Below, piece after piece: positions 52,582 through 61,627 of a DNA stretch of 64,000 nt (the first letter of the stretch is position 1; each line of letters opens with the position of its first letter). The stretch comes from Variovorax sp. PMC12 (GTDB lineage Bacteria; Pseudomonadota; Gammaproteobacteria; Burkholderiales; Burkholderiaceae_C). The notes under the pieces were generated by a model, which saw only the letters and a list, made by a program, of their open reading frames with translations, was not told the DNA's origin and searched no databases. The stretch is taken from the NCBI RefSeq assembly GCF_003019815.1, contig NZ_CP027773.1, positions 3,297,001 through 3,361,000 of the forward strand. Reading direction: 5' to 3'. Position numbers and translations under genes: made by a program.

Positions 52582-53189
52582 TGACGAGCGAAGTCGGGGG
52601 AACGGCCGGCTACGGCGCCAATGCCGCGGTGCTGGCGCAGCAGTACGAAAGCCTGCGCTTCGAAGACGTCCACCGCGAGGTGCTGCACCTGTTTCCCCGC
52701 GCGCCGGGCCGGGTGCTCGACATCGGCGCCGGTTCCGGGCGCGACGCCGCCGCGCTCGCCGCGCTGGGGCACCGGGTGGTGGCTGTCGAGCCCACGCCCG
52801 AACTGCGCGCCGAGGGCATGCGCCGCCACGCCGCGCTGCCCATCGAGTGGATCGACGACCATCTGCCCGGCCTGCAACGCACGCGGGCGCTGGACGTGCG
52901 CCACGACCTGATCCTGCTGACCGCCGTGTGGATGCACCTGGACGCCGCCGAACGCGCCACGGCCATGGAAGCCCTGGCAGCGCTGGTGGCCGAAGGCGGC
53001 CAGGTCGCGATGTCGCTGCGCCACGGCCCCGTGCCCGAAGGCCGGCGGATGTTCGACGTCTCCCCCCGGGAAACCGCAGAACTCGCGGGCCGGCACGGAC
53101 TGCGACAGCGCTTCCTGGGCGAGCGCGAGGACATGCTCGGCCGCGCGGACGTGCGCTGGAGTTTCCTGGTCCTCCAGCGCCCCGCGTGA
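52581..53189 (+). CDS. Class I SAM-dependent methyltransferase
   Basis: 202 residues. SAM-binding motif I VLDIGAGSGRDAAALAALGH near 45-64, motif II acidic residue in VVAVEPTPELR, and HDLILLTAVWMHL near 107-119. Substrate not apparent. The ATG at 52581 shares a base with the redoxin stop (TGATG). A 458-residue frame starting upstream is a different-frame read-through and not real. Confidence 0.87.
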   Translation: MTSEVGGTAGYGANAAVLAQQYESLRFEDVHREVLHLFPRAPGRVLDIGAGSGRDAAALAALGHRVVAVEPTPELRAEGMRRHAALPIEWIDDHLPGLQRTRALDVRHDLILLTAVWMHLDAAERATAMEALAALVAEGGQVAMSLRHGPVPEGRRMFDVSPRETAELAGRHGLRQRFLGEREDMLGRADVRWSFLVLQRPA

Positions 53190-53273
53190 CAGCTACCTGA
53201 CCCGCGCAGTCAGGCAGCGGTCGGGAAGCCCGGCCTACCCTCGGCAGATACACATGCCACAGGGGACAACGAG

Positions 53274-54614
53274 ATGAATCCCGCGCCTTCCACCGCGCAA
53301 AAGGGCACTGCCGCCGCGCACGCTTCGCCCGCAAGCTCCTCCAAATTCGCCACCGTCCTGCGCGTGACCGGCGGCAATTTCATGGAGATGTTCGACTTCT
53401 TCCTGTTCGGCTTCTACGCCACGCAGATATCGAAGGCGTTCTTCCCGGCCGGCAACGAGTTCGCCTCGCTGATGCTGACCTTCATGACCTTCGGCGCCGG
53501 CTTCCTGATGCGGCCGCTGGGCGCGATCTTCCTGGGTGCGTACGTCGACCGCGTCGGCCGGCGCCAGGGCCTGATCGTCACGCTGGCGCTGATGGCGCTG
53601 GGCACGCTGCTGATCGCCTGCGTGCCTTCATACGCCACCATCGGCCTCGCGGCCCCGGTGCTGGTGCTCATCGGCCGGCTGCTGCAGGGCTTCTCGGCCG
53701 GCGTGGAGCTGGGCGGGGTGTCGGTGTACCTGTCGGAAATGGCCACGCCGGGCCACAAGGGCTTCTACGTGAGCTGGCAGTCGGCCAGCCAGCAGGTGGC
53801 CATCGTCGTCGCGGCAGCGCTCGGCTACTGGCTCAACGTGACCTTCACCTCGCAGGAAATCGGCGACTTCTACTGGCGCGTGCCCTTCTTCGTGGGCTGC
53901 CTGATCGTGCCGGTGCTGTTCATCATCCGCCGCTCGCTGCAGGAGACCGAGGAGTTCATGGCGCGCAAGCACCGCCCCGACGCGCGCGAGATCTTCCAGT
54001 CGATGCTTGCCAACTGGGGCCTGGTGCTCGCCGGGATGATGCTGGTGTCGATGACCACCGTGTCGTTCTACCTGATCACCGTCTACACGCCCACCTTCGG
54101 CAAGGCGGTGCTGCACCTGAGCACCACCGACGCGCTGATCGTCACGCTGTGCGTGGCCATCTCCAACTTCATCTGGCTGCCGATCATGGGCGCGCTGTCG
54201 GACCGCGTGGGCCGCAAGCCGCTGCTGATCCTGTTCACGGTGCTTACCATCCTCACGGCATACCCGTCGCTCAAGTGGCTGGTCGGCGAGCCGAGCTTCG
54301 CGCGCATGCTCGCCGTCGAGCTGTGGCTGTCGTTCCTCTACGCCAGCTACAACGGCGCGATGGTGGTGGCACTGACCGAGGTGATGCCGGTGAACGTGCG
54401 CACGGCCGGCTTCTCGCTGGCGTACAGCCTGGCCACCGCGGTGTTCGGCGGCTTCACGCCGGCCATCGCCACCGGGCTGATCGAGATGACCGGCGACAAG
54501 GGCGCACCGGGCCTGTGGATGACGGCCGCCGCGGTGTGCGGCCTGATCGCGACGCTGGTGCTGTACCGCCACAACCTGAACCCGGCGGACGCGCGGCGCG
54601 TGCCGGTGGTCTGA
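53274..54614 (+). CDS. MFS transporter, citrate/tricarballylate-proton symporter type
   Basis: 446 residues, twelve membrane helices. GGNFMEMFDFFLFGFYATQISKAFF near residues 33-57 and the MFS loop motif DRVGRRQG (about 83-90) with its repeat DRVGRKPLL (near 307) fit the metabolite:H+ symporter family (CitA/TcuC-like), which imports tricarboxylates. No catabolic tct or tcu genes adjoin it, so the substrate remains a family-level guess. GGGGACAACGAG precedes the ATG. Confidence 0.87.
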   Translation: MNPAPSTAQKGTAAAHASPASSSKFATVLRVTGGNFMEMFDFFLFGFYATQISKAFFPAGNEFASLMLTFMTFGAGFLMRPLGAIFLGAYVDRVGRRQGLIVTLALMALGTLLIACVPSYATIGLAAPVLVLIGRLLQGFSAGVELGGVSVYLSEMATPGHKGFYVSWQSASQQVAIVVAAALGYWLNVTFTSQEIGDFYWRVPFFVGCLIVPVLFIIRRSLQETEEFMARKHRPDAREIFQSMLANWGLVLAGMMLVSMTTVSFYLITVYTPTFGKAVLHLSTTDALIVTLCVAISNFIWLPIMGALSDRVGRKPLLILFTVLTILTAYPSLKWLVGEPSFARMLAVELWLSFLYASYNGAMVVALTEVMPVNVRTAGFSLAYSLATAVFGGFTPAIATGLIEMTGDKGAPGLWMTAAAVCGLIATLVLYRHNLNPADARRVPVV

Positions 54615-54661
54615 GCAGCACCGGGCCGGTCAGGGACAGGGTGCCCTGCGACAATGTCGCA

Positions 54662-55771
54662 ATGCCCTTCGCCCCACTGCAAAACGACACTTTCCTGCGA
54701 GCCTGCTGGCGCCAGGCCACCGACCACACGCCCGTCTGGCTGATGCGCCAGGCCGGCCGCTACCTGCCGGAATACGTGGCCACCCGCGCCAAGGCGGGCA
54801 GCTTCATGGGACTGGCCACCAACACCGACTACGCCACCGAGGTCACGCTGCAGCCGCTGGCGCGCTATGAACTCGACGCGGCCATTCTCTTCTCCGACAT
54901 CCTGACGGTGCCCGACGCCATGGGCCTGGGCCTCTCGTTCGAGGCCGGCGAAGGCCCGCGCTTCGCGCGCCCGGTGCGCGACGAAGCGGCAGTGGCCGCG
55001 CTCGAAGTGCCCGACATGGAGAAGCTGCGCTACGTCTTCGACGCCGTGGCCTCGATCCGCAAGGCCCTGAACGGCCGTGTGCCGCTGATCGGCTTCTCGG
55101 GCAGCCCGTGGACGCTGGCCTGCTACATGGTGGAAGGCGCGGGCTCCAGCGACTACCGCCTCGTGAAGAGCATGCTGTACGGCCGCCCCGACCTGATGCA
55201 CCGCATCCTCGCGGTCAACGCCGATTCGGTGGCCGCCTACCTCAACGCCCAGATCGACGCCGGCGCGCAGGCCGTGATGGTGTTCGACAGCTGGGGCGGC
55301 GTGCTGGCCGACGGCGCGTTCCAGGAATTCAGCCTGGCCTACACCGCGCGCGTGCTGGCCGGCCTGAAGCGCAACGGCGCTGACGGCCAGCCGGTGCCGC
55401 GCATCGTGTTCACCAAGGGCGGCGGGCTGTGGCTGGACGCCATGCGCGAGCTCGACTGCCAGGTGCTGGGCGTGGACTGGACCGTGAACCTGGCCTCGGC
55501 CCGCAAGCAGGTCGCCGAGGGCACGGACGGCAAGGCCAAGGCGCTGCAGGGCAACATCGACCCGAACGTGCTGTTCGCGCCGCCCGCGCAAATCGAAGCC
55601 GAGGTGGCGAAGGTGCTGGACGCCTTCGGCAAGCCCCACACCGACCGCGGCACCCAGGGCCCGACGCACATCTTCAACCTGGGCCATGGCATCAGCCAGT
55701 TCACGCCGCCGGAACATGTGGCGGCGCTGGTGAAGGCAGTGCATGCCCACTCGCGCGCCATGCGCGGTTAA
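54662..55771 (+). CDS. hemE: Uroporphyrinogen decarboxylase HemE
   Basis: 369 residues. Decarboxylates uroporphyrinogen III to coproporphyrinogen III in haem synthesis, cytoplasmic. Conserved: WLMRQAGRYLPEY near 26-38 (substrate-binding Arg), ILFSDILTVPDAMG with catalytic Asp near 80, GFSGSPWTLACYM and GNIDPNVL. ATG at 54662 (MPFAPLQND) is the standard N-terminus. Followed by priA, an arrangement I recall from other Burkholderiales. Confidence 0.96.
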   Translation: MPFAPLQNDTFLRACWRQATDHTPVWLMRQAGRYLPEYVATRAKAGSFMGLATNTDYATEVTLQPLARYELDAAILFSDILTVPDAMGLGLSFEAGEGPRFARPVRDEAAVAALEVPDMEKLRYVFDAVASIRKALNGRVPLIGFSGSPWTLACYMVEGAGSSDYRLVKSMLYGRPDLMHRILAVNADSVAAYLNAQIDAGAQAVMVFDSWGGVLADGAFQEFSLAYTARVLAGLKRNGADGQPVPRIVFTKGGGLWLDAMRELDCQVLGVDWTVNLASARKQVAEGTDGKAKALQGNIDPNVLFAPPAQIEAEVAKVLDAFGKPHTDRGTQGPTHIFNLGHGISQFTPPEHVAALVKAVHAHSRAMRG

Positions 55772-56251
55772 CACGGCTGTCATCGAGCGGGAGCTTGCCG
55801 GTGCGGACGCCCGACATCCTAAAAGTCGGTTCGCGGCCGTTTGTCAAGCGCAAAAACGGCATATGGGTCTGACTTATGCACAAAACCCGTGCTGCACTGC
55901 GCAAGATTGTCCGGGGGTGCACCTTGTTTGCTCCCAAAGCGATAGCGACGCTAAGTCGTTGATTTATATAGGATTTGGTTTTTGCTTTTTTTCCGGGCAA
56001 TCCAGCGAGAGCCTTGATTTTCAAGGCTCGCCGACGTAACGAGCCCGCTTGTCAACAAAGTTATCCACAGAAACTCTGGATGGCGCCCAAAGCCCAGAAG
56101 AATCAATGACTTAAGCGGATTTGCTCAAAGCCGCATTAACAAACCTTGCCAAGAAGGACCTCGAATCGCCACCGCCGCCCTCCCCCTCGACGGGACAAGC
56201 CAACCGACGAACGGTAGCCCGCCGGCCCTGCCCTGGCGGCTCGACATCGCG
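55772..56251. other. hemE-priA intergenic region with dyad and DnaA box
   Basis: 480 bases with low GC between about 55900 and 56130. It contains a perfect 9-bp hairpin (56009-56017 with 56021-56029, GAGCCTTGA/TCAAGGCTC) not followed by a T run, and a consensus DnaA box. Part of its 3' end (from about 56135) may code for the true N-terminus of PriA, because the priA frame stays open upstream of the GTG used here. Short frames on either strand have no family features. Confidence 0.5.
56061..56069 (+). promoter_or_regulatory. DnaA box (TTATCCACA)
   Basis: A perfect match to the strict DnaA box TTATCCACA. A single site upstream of priA, a replication-restart gene, so DnaA-dependent control is possible. 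No cluster of boxes is present, so this is not an origin. Confidence 0.5.
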
Positions 56252-58327
56252 GTGCAGACGCCCGCGCATGCCGCGCTGGGCGACCTGCTGAGCTACGCCG
56301 GCGCCGAGCCGATGCCGCCCGGCACGCTGGTGCGGGTGCCGCTGGGCAAGCGCGAAGTGCTGGGCGTGGTCTGGAACGAGCCGGTCTCGCTGGAAGGCGC
56401 CGAGCCCGACATGGCGCTGAAGCCCGTGGGCGCGGCGCTCGACGCGCTGGCGCCGCTGGGCGAGGCCTGGCGCGACCTCGTGGCCTTTGCCGCGCGCTAT
56501 TACCAGCGCTCCATCGGCGAGATCGCGCTGGCCGCCCTGCCGCCGCAGCTGCGCGACCTGACGACGACGCAGCTGGCGCGCCGGCTCAAGCGCAAGACCA
56601 CGGCCGGACCGGTGGCCGAGACGGCCGAATCGGCGAACCTGATCGCGCTGAGCGCCGAGCAGACCGCCGCGCTGGAGCGCATCGAGGCCGCCGGCGGCAC
56701 CTTCCTGCTGGTCGGCAGCACCGGCAGCGGCAAGACCGAGGTCTACCTGCGCTGCGTGGCCGACCTGCTGGCGCGCGAGCCCGAAGCGCAGGCGCTGGTG
56801 ATGGTGCCCGAGATCAACCTCACGCCGCAGCTCGAAGCCCGCTTCAAGGCCCGCTTCGGCGAAGAGGCGGTGGTGTCGCTGCACAGCGGCATGACCAACC
56901 CGCAGCGGCTGGCGAGCTGGCTGGCGGCGCACAGCGGCGCGGCGCGCATCGTGCTGGGCACGCGCATGGCGGTGTTCGCGTCGATTCCGGGGCTCAAGCT
57001 GATCGTGGTCGACGAGGAACACGACCCCAGCTACAAGCAGCAGGAAGGCGCGCGCTACTCGGCGCGCGACCTCGCGGTGTGGCGCGGCCAGCGCGAAGGC
57101 GCGAAGGTGATCCTGGGCTCTGCCACGCCCTCTTTTGAGAGCTGGCACCAGAGCCGCCCCGCCGAGGGCGACGACCCGGGCGGGCGCTATGTGCGGCTGG
57201 CCATGCCCTCGCGCATCGGCGCCGGCGAGCTGCCCGCGGTGCGGCTGGTCGACATGAACCTGCAGCCGCCCAAGACGGTGATTTCGGGCGCGCTGCTCGA
57301 GGCCATCGGCCAGCGCATCGCGCGCGGCGAGCAGAGCATGATCTTCCTGAACCGGCGCGGCTATGCGCCGGTGCTGGCCTGCGGCGACTGCGGCTGGAAG
57401 AGCGAATGCCCGCACTGCAGCGCCTACCGCGTGTTCCACAAGATCGACCGCACGCTGCGCTGCCACCACTGCGGCTTCACCGAACGCGTGCCGCGCGCAT
57501 GCCCGGCCTGCGGCAACCCCGACATCGCACCCGTGGGCCGCGGCACCGAGCGGCTCGAGGAGCACCTGGCCGAGCTGTTCGCCGCCGTGAAGCGGCCCGA
57601 CGGCGGTGCGGTGCGTATTGCGCGCATCGACGCCGACAGCACGAAGAAGCAGGGCGCGCTCGAATCGCAGCTGGCGGCGGTGCATTCGGGCGAGGTCGAC
57701 GTGCTGGTCGGCACGCAGATGATCGCCAAGGGCCACGACTTCCGCCGCATCACGCTGGTGGCCGGGGTAAACCCCGACGGCGCGCTGTTCTCCAGCGACT
57801 TCCGCGCGCCCGAGCGGCTGTTCAGCCTGCTGATGCAGTCGGCCGGCCGCGCGGGCCGCGACGCCGCCTATCTCGCCGCGCAGGGCGCGACGGCCGAGAT
57901 GTGGATCCAGACGCACCATGCGCACCACCCGCTGTTCATGGCGCTGCGCAGGCACGACTACGCGGTGTTCGCCCAGCAGCAGCTCGACGAGCGCCGCGCC
58001 GCCGGCATGCCGCCGTTCGCGTTCCAGGCGCTGCTGCGGGCCGATGCGCGCGAGCAGTCGGTGGCGCAGGCCTTCCTGAACATCGCCGCCGACCAGGCCG
58101 AGGCGCTGCCGGGCGCGGACCTGGTCACGCGCTATCCGGCGGTGCCGCTCACCATCCAGCGCGTGGCCAACGTGGAACGCGCGCAGATGCTGATAGAGAG
58201 CCCTTCACGCGCGGCGCTGCAGAAGCTGCTGGCGGCCTGGCAGCCGCTGCTGCACGAACTGCGCCGCACGCCGGAGGGAAAAGGCGTGATCCGCTGGCTG
58301 GTCGACGTGGATCCGCACAGCATCTGA
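56252..58327 (+). CDS. priA: Primosomal protein N', replication restart helicase PriA
   Basis: 691 residues from a GTG. A 3'-5' helicase that reloads the replisome at stalled forks. Walker A GSTGSGKTE near 154-162, DEEHD near 254-258, zinc-binding cysteines between about 373 and 421 (CGDCGWKSECPHC, CHHCGF, CPACG), and helicase motif VI LMQSAGRAGRD. The N-terminal DNA-binding domain seems short by about 25 residues: the frame upstream continues with PALPWRLDIA, which looks genuine, but no ATG, GTG or TTG is found there. The annotated GTG is therefore a minimum start. Confidence 0.92.
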   Translation: MQTPAHAALGDLLSYAGAEPMPPGTLVRVPLGKREVLGVVWNEPVSLEGAEPDMALKPVGAALDALAPLGEAWRDLVAFAARYYQRSIGEIALAALPPQLRDLTTTQLARRLKRKTTAGPVAETAESANLIALSAEQTAALERIEAAGGTFLLVGSTGSGKTEVYLRCVADLLAREPEAQALVMVPEINLTPQLEARFKARFGEEAVVSLHSGMTNPQRLASWLAAHSGAARIVLGTRMAVFASIPGLKLIVVDEEHDPSYKQQEGARYSARDLAVWRGQREGAKVILGSATPSFESWHQSRPAEGDDPGGRYVRLAMPSRIGAGELPAVRLVDMNLQPPKTVISGALLEAIGQRIARGEQSMIFLNRRGYAPVLACGDCGWKSECPHCSAYRVFHKIDRTLRCHHCGFTERVPRACPACGNPDIAPVGRGTERLEEHLAELFAAVKRPDGGAVRIARIDADSTKKQGALESQLAAVHSGEVDVLVGTQMIAKGHDFRRITLVAGVNPDGALFSSDFRAPERLFSLLMQSAGRAGRDAAYLAAQGATAEMWIQTHHAHHPLFMALRRHDYAVFAQQQLDERRAAGMPPFAFQALLRADAREQSVAQAFLNIAADQAEALPGADLVTRYPAVPLTIQRVANVERAQMLIESPSRAALQKLLAAWQPLLHELRRTPEGKGVIRWLVDVDPHSI

Positions 58328-58376
58328 GCGAGTTGTCCTGCAAGGCCGTCCGCCGCGCGCGCCCAAGGTGCCGGGC

Positions 58377-59291
58377 ATGAACACCCATTCCGCCCACCGG
58401 ATCATGAACACGACGAACACGGCCCGCCGCCTTCCGCTGCTGGCCATGCTGCTGGCGGCGGCACTGTCGCTGGCTCCCGCAATGGCACCCGCGCAGACGG
58501 CCGCGCCGGCCGGGGACGCGAGCGCATTGCGCGACAAGCTCCAGGCGCTGGCGCCGCAGCTGGCGCGCAACGCCTTCAAGCGTCCGCTGGCCATCGAATC
58601 GAACGAGGCCTCCGACCGGCTGAGCGGCGACATCTACGCGCTGGTGGACCATCCCTTCAATAGCGTGAACGGCGCGTTGCGCACGCCCGCCGCCTGGTGC
58701 CAGGTGCTGATGCTGCACCTGAACACCAAGAGCTGCGCCGTGAGAAACGGGGGCAGCCAGATCGAGCTGGCCGTCGGGCGCAAGTTCGACCAGCCGCTGT
58801 CGGACACCCAGAAGATCGCCTTCGACTACAGCCTGGCCAAGACCGACGCCGGCTACCTGAACGTGCGCCTGAGCGCGGCCGACGGCCCGCTTTCCACGCA
58901 CGACTACAGCATCGTGCTGGAGGCCGCGCCGGCCGACAACGGCAAGACCGCCATCCACCTGAGCTATGCCTATGCCTACGGCACCGCCGCGCGCTTCGCG
59001 ATGAAGGGCTACCTGGCCACGCTGGGCAGCGACAAGGTGGGCTTCACGAAGCAGGGCCAGGGCGGCGCCTACATCGGCGGCGTGCGAGGTGTGGTGGAGC
59101 GCAACACCATGCGCTATTACCTGGCGATCGACAGCTACCTGGACGCCCCCGCGCCGGGCCAGCTCGACCAGCGCCTCGGTGCGTGGTTCGATGCGACCGA
59201 GCAGTACGCCCAGCAGTTGCACGAAATGGACCGCGACGACTACCTGGCAATGAAGCGCCGCGAGTTCGAACGCCTGCGCACGGCGTCCTGA
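58377..59291 (+). CDS. Exported protein of unknown function
   Basis: 304 residues. Signal peptide: positive start then LPLLAMLLAAALSLAPAMAPAQT, cleavage near residue 40. The mature part has no motif I recognise; two cysteines (AAWCQVLML...TKSCAV) could pair, and the C-terminus is charged and helical (FDATEQYAQQLHEMDRDDY). Probably periplasmic. The start at the ATG at 58377 has AAGGTG upstream. It stands alone after priA. Confidence 0.75.
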   Translation: MNTHSAHRIMNTTNTARRLPLLAMLLAAALSLAPAMAPAQTAAPAGDASALRDKLQALAPQLARNAFKRPLAIESNEASDRLSGDIYALVDHPFNSVNGALRTPAAWCQVLMLHLNTKSCAVRNGGSQIELAVGRKFDQPLSDTQKIAFDYSLAKTDAGYLNVRLSAADGPLSTHDYSIVLEAAPADNGKTAIHLSYAYAYGTAARFAMKGYLATLGSDKVGFTKQGQGGAYIGGVRGVVERNTMRYYLAIDSYLDAPAPGQLDQRLGAWFDATEQYAQQLHEMDRDDYLAMKRREFERLRTAS

Positions 59292-59313
59292 AAAAACCAA
59301 CAAACCGCGATTT

Positions 59314-59535
59314 TCAGTGGTAGCCCGTGGGCTCCTTGCCCATGTCGACGTAGCGCAGCTCGTCATGACGGCGCCGCGCGATGCTCACCGGCCAGGCAAA
59401 CACCACCAGGCTCAGCGCGGCGAGCGCGATGGCGGTGGCCGTGCCGAACTTGCCGGCATGCCAGAACCAGCCCACGCTGGCGAGCCAGACGAACCACAAC
59501 AGGATGCGAACCAGTATTGCCATAGCGCGCCCCAT
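59314..59535 (-). CDS. Small inner-membrane protein, unknown
   Basis: 73 residues (69 if the ATG at 59523 is used). Two hydrophobic helices, about 6-26 and 32-52, then a basic cytoplasmic tail (SIARRRHDELRYVDMGKEPTGYH). No family recognised. Codon use agrees with a real gene on this strand. Confidence 0.6.
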   Translation of the reverse strand: MGRAMAILVRILLWFVWLASVGWFWHAGKFGTATAIALAALSLVVFAWPVSIARRRHDELRYVDMGKEPTGYH

Positions 59536-59763
59536 TCACATCTTTGACTTGCAACCACTGTAGCAGCGGTTCTGCAAACTCAAGCATTCAACTGAAGCAG
59601 TAGACGCCGCTATGCCTTACGGCCAACCCCTGGCTTACCCGCAAATTTGTGAAAAAAAGATTGACGGGAAGCCGTGCCGCTACTCAAGCTGTTACAGCGT
59701 GAACGCACGAACTCCGCGCGGAATACGCATTCAAATTTGCTCGCTCATTGCAAGGGGGTCGAC

Positions 59764-60483
59764 GTGAAACCGCCATCTGTCTCTGGTTGGGTTTTGTCCC
59801 TGGCGTCCCTCGCCTGCGCCGTCGGCGCATCCACGGCATCCGCTGCCGAGCTGGAATTGCAGGGCAGCCGGCTGGTGGTGTCGGGCACGCTCGACGGCAG
59901 CGCGATCCAGGAATTCAACGAACGACTGGGCAGCGGCACGGTCCGCACGGTGGTCTTCGAAGACTCGTTCGGCGGCACCGCCGAGGCGGCCGGCGCCTTT
60001 GCCGACGCCATCCGCGCCAGCGGCGTGCAGACCGAGGTGCGGGGCCAGTGCATGGCCGCCTGCGCCTATGCCTTCCTGGCGGGCAAGACGCACCGTTTCG
60101 GCTACGGCCTGCAGGTCAACGGCATCATGCTGCCGGTGGCGGCGCGGCCCACGGCGGCAGAACTCGCGGTGCGCTGGCGCGGCGACGAAGCCCACAAGAC
60201 ACTGGCCGACTTCACACCCGCCCCCAATCCCGTCACGGCCGCCGTCGTGACCACGGCGGCGGCGACCACTGCCGATGCACCGGCCGCGCCGGTGGAAGCC
60301 AGCGTGCAGCCGCCCAGGGACAACTGGCAGCCCGAGCACGGCGTGCTCTTCACGGCCAGCCCGTCGCTCTTCGGACGCATCTACAACACCTACTACTGCG
60401 ACGGCACGCAGGGCCGCGACTTCTCGAAGTGCGAGCGCCTGCCCGACGCCGACCCGTACAAGCTCGGCGTGCTGACGCCCTAG
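59764..60483 (+). CDS. Periplasmic ClpP/crotonase-like protein (COG3904 type), probably non-catalytic
   Basis: 239 residues from a GTG with a G-rich ribosome site (AAGGGGG) upstream. Signal peptide MKPPSVSGWVLSLASLACAVGASTASA. The mature N-terminus has the ClpP-like pattern: ELQGSRLVVSGTLDG, then FGGTAEAAGAFADAI, then GQCMAACAYAFLAG. In active relatives a serine is expected where this protein has Ala (MAAC), so proteolysis is doubtful. A Ala/Thr/Pro-rich linker separates it from a C-terminal part with two cysteines (YYCDGTQGRDFSKCERL). Function unknown. An in-frame start at 59674 is less likely. Confidence 0.72.
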   Translation: MKPPSVSGWVLSLASLACAVGASTASAAELELQGSRLVVSGTLDGSAIQEFNERLGSGTVRTVVFEDSFGGTAEAAGAFADAIRASGVQTEVRGQCMAACAYAFLAGKTHRFGYGLQVNGIMLPVAARPTAAELAVRWRGDEAHKTLADFTPAPNPVTAAVVTTAAATTADAPAAPVEASVQPPRDNWQPEHGVLFTASPSLFGRIYNTYYCDGTQGRDFSKCERLPDADPYKLGVLTP

Positions 60484-60495
60484 CGCCCCGCCGGC

Positions 60496-61515
60496 TCAGT
60501 GCAGCAGGCCGACCGCCAGCGGAAAGCTGAAGAACGCCACCACCGTCGTCCACAGGATGATCCGGGCGATGCGGCCGTTGTCGGCGCCGAAGCGCTCGGC
60601 CAGCATCGACACATTGCTGGCGCTCGGCAGTGACGCCACCAGCACCATCACCACCAGTGCGGCGGGCGCGAGCGGCAGCCCCAGCGCGATGGCGCCCAGG
60701 CCCAGCCCCCAAATCAGCAGCGGGTGCACCAGCAGCTTCACCGCCACCACGGGCAGCACGTCGCCCCACGGCGCCCTGGGCGCGGGCTGCACGCCGGTTC
60801 CCAGCGCCTCGGCCACCGCCGCGCTGGCGTCGTGCTCGCGCGCCAGCAGCGCCGAGCGTGCCAGCACCGCGCCGATGGTGAACAGCGCCACCGGCGACGC
60901 GGCATCGGCCAGCATGGCCACGGTGCGCTCCAGCGGCCCCGGCAGCTGCCAGCGCGCGGCCGACAGCAGCACGCCCAGCAGGATCGACCAGGGCATCGGG
61001 TTGACCAGGATGCCGCGCAGCGCCTTGCGCGCCGCCTGCGTGGCGCCGCCCGCCGCGCCCGCCCCCACCCCGTCGAGCCGCGACAGCCCGATGCACAGCG
61101 ACGAGGTGACGACCATGTCGAACGCGATCGCGATGATCATCGGCCCCGCAGCCTGCGCCCCGAGGATCGCCACCAGCAGCGGCACGCCCATGAAGCCGGT
61201 GTTCGGGAATGCGGCCACCAGCGCGCCGAATGCGCCGTCGTTCCAGCCGACGCGGGCGTTGCGCGTGAACGCCACCACCCCCGCCACCACGGCGAGCGCC
61301 CCCAGGCCCCAGACCAGCGCCACGCTGCCGTCCAGCAGTTGCCCGATGGGCGTGCCCGCGCCGAAGCGCAGCAGCATGCAGGGCAGCGCGAAATAGAGCA
61401 CGAAGGCGTTCAGGCCGGGAATCGCGTCCAGCGGCAGGATGCGGGCGCGCGCGGCGCCGTAACCGGCGGCGATTAACGCGAAGAAAGGGAAAGTAACAAG
61501 AAATACAGGCAGCAC
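60496..61515 (-). CDS. AEC-family (auxin efflux carrier) transporter
   Basis: 339 residues with about ten membrane helices in two halves (PF03547). NAFVLYFALPCMLLRFGAG near 36-54, AFPNTGFMGVPLLVAILG near 101-118, VNPMPWSILLGVLLS near 171-185 and ASLPSASNVSMLAERFG near 292-308 are typical. Bacterial members transport malonate, malate or other carboxylates; substrate here unknown. Confidence 0.88.
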   Translation of the reverse strand: MLPVFLVTFPFFALIAAGYGAARARILPLDAIPGLNAFVLYFALPCMLLRFGAGTPIGQLLDGSVALVWGLGALAVVAGVVAFTRNARVGWNDGAFGALVAAFPNTGFMGVPLLVAILGAQAAGPMIIAIAFDMVVTSSLCIGLSRLDGVGAGAAGGATQAARKALRGILVNPMPWSILLGVLLSAARWQLPGPLERTVAMLADAASPVALFTIGAVLARSALLAREHDASAAVAEALGTGVQPAPRAPWGDVLPVVAVKLLVHPLLIWGLGLGAIALGLPLAPAALVVMVLVASLPSASNVSMLAERFGADNGRIARIILWTTVVAFFSFPLAVGLLH

Positions 61516-61627
61516 ATGCCGATTGTCGGGGGCACCGGCCTACAACCCCGGGAAAGGCCGTCCCCGTATCATTGCCCGCTTTGCGCATGCCCTTCCCCAG
61601 GGCGTTTTCCGGCTCTTTCTCTCCCCA

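Noticed and set aside
54149..54661. Long N-terminal extension of hemE
   Set aside because: The extension lies inside the MFS transporter gene in another frame and has no similarity to HemE.
55743..56039. 98-codon frame after hemE
   Set aside because: Overlaps the end of hemE and the low-GC gap; cysteine-rich mixed sequence without family features or ribosome site.
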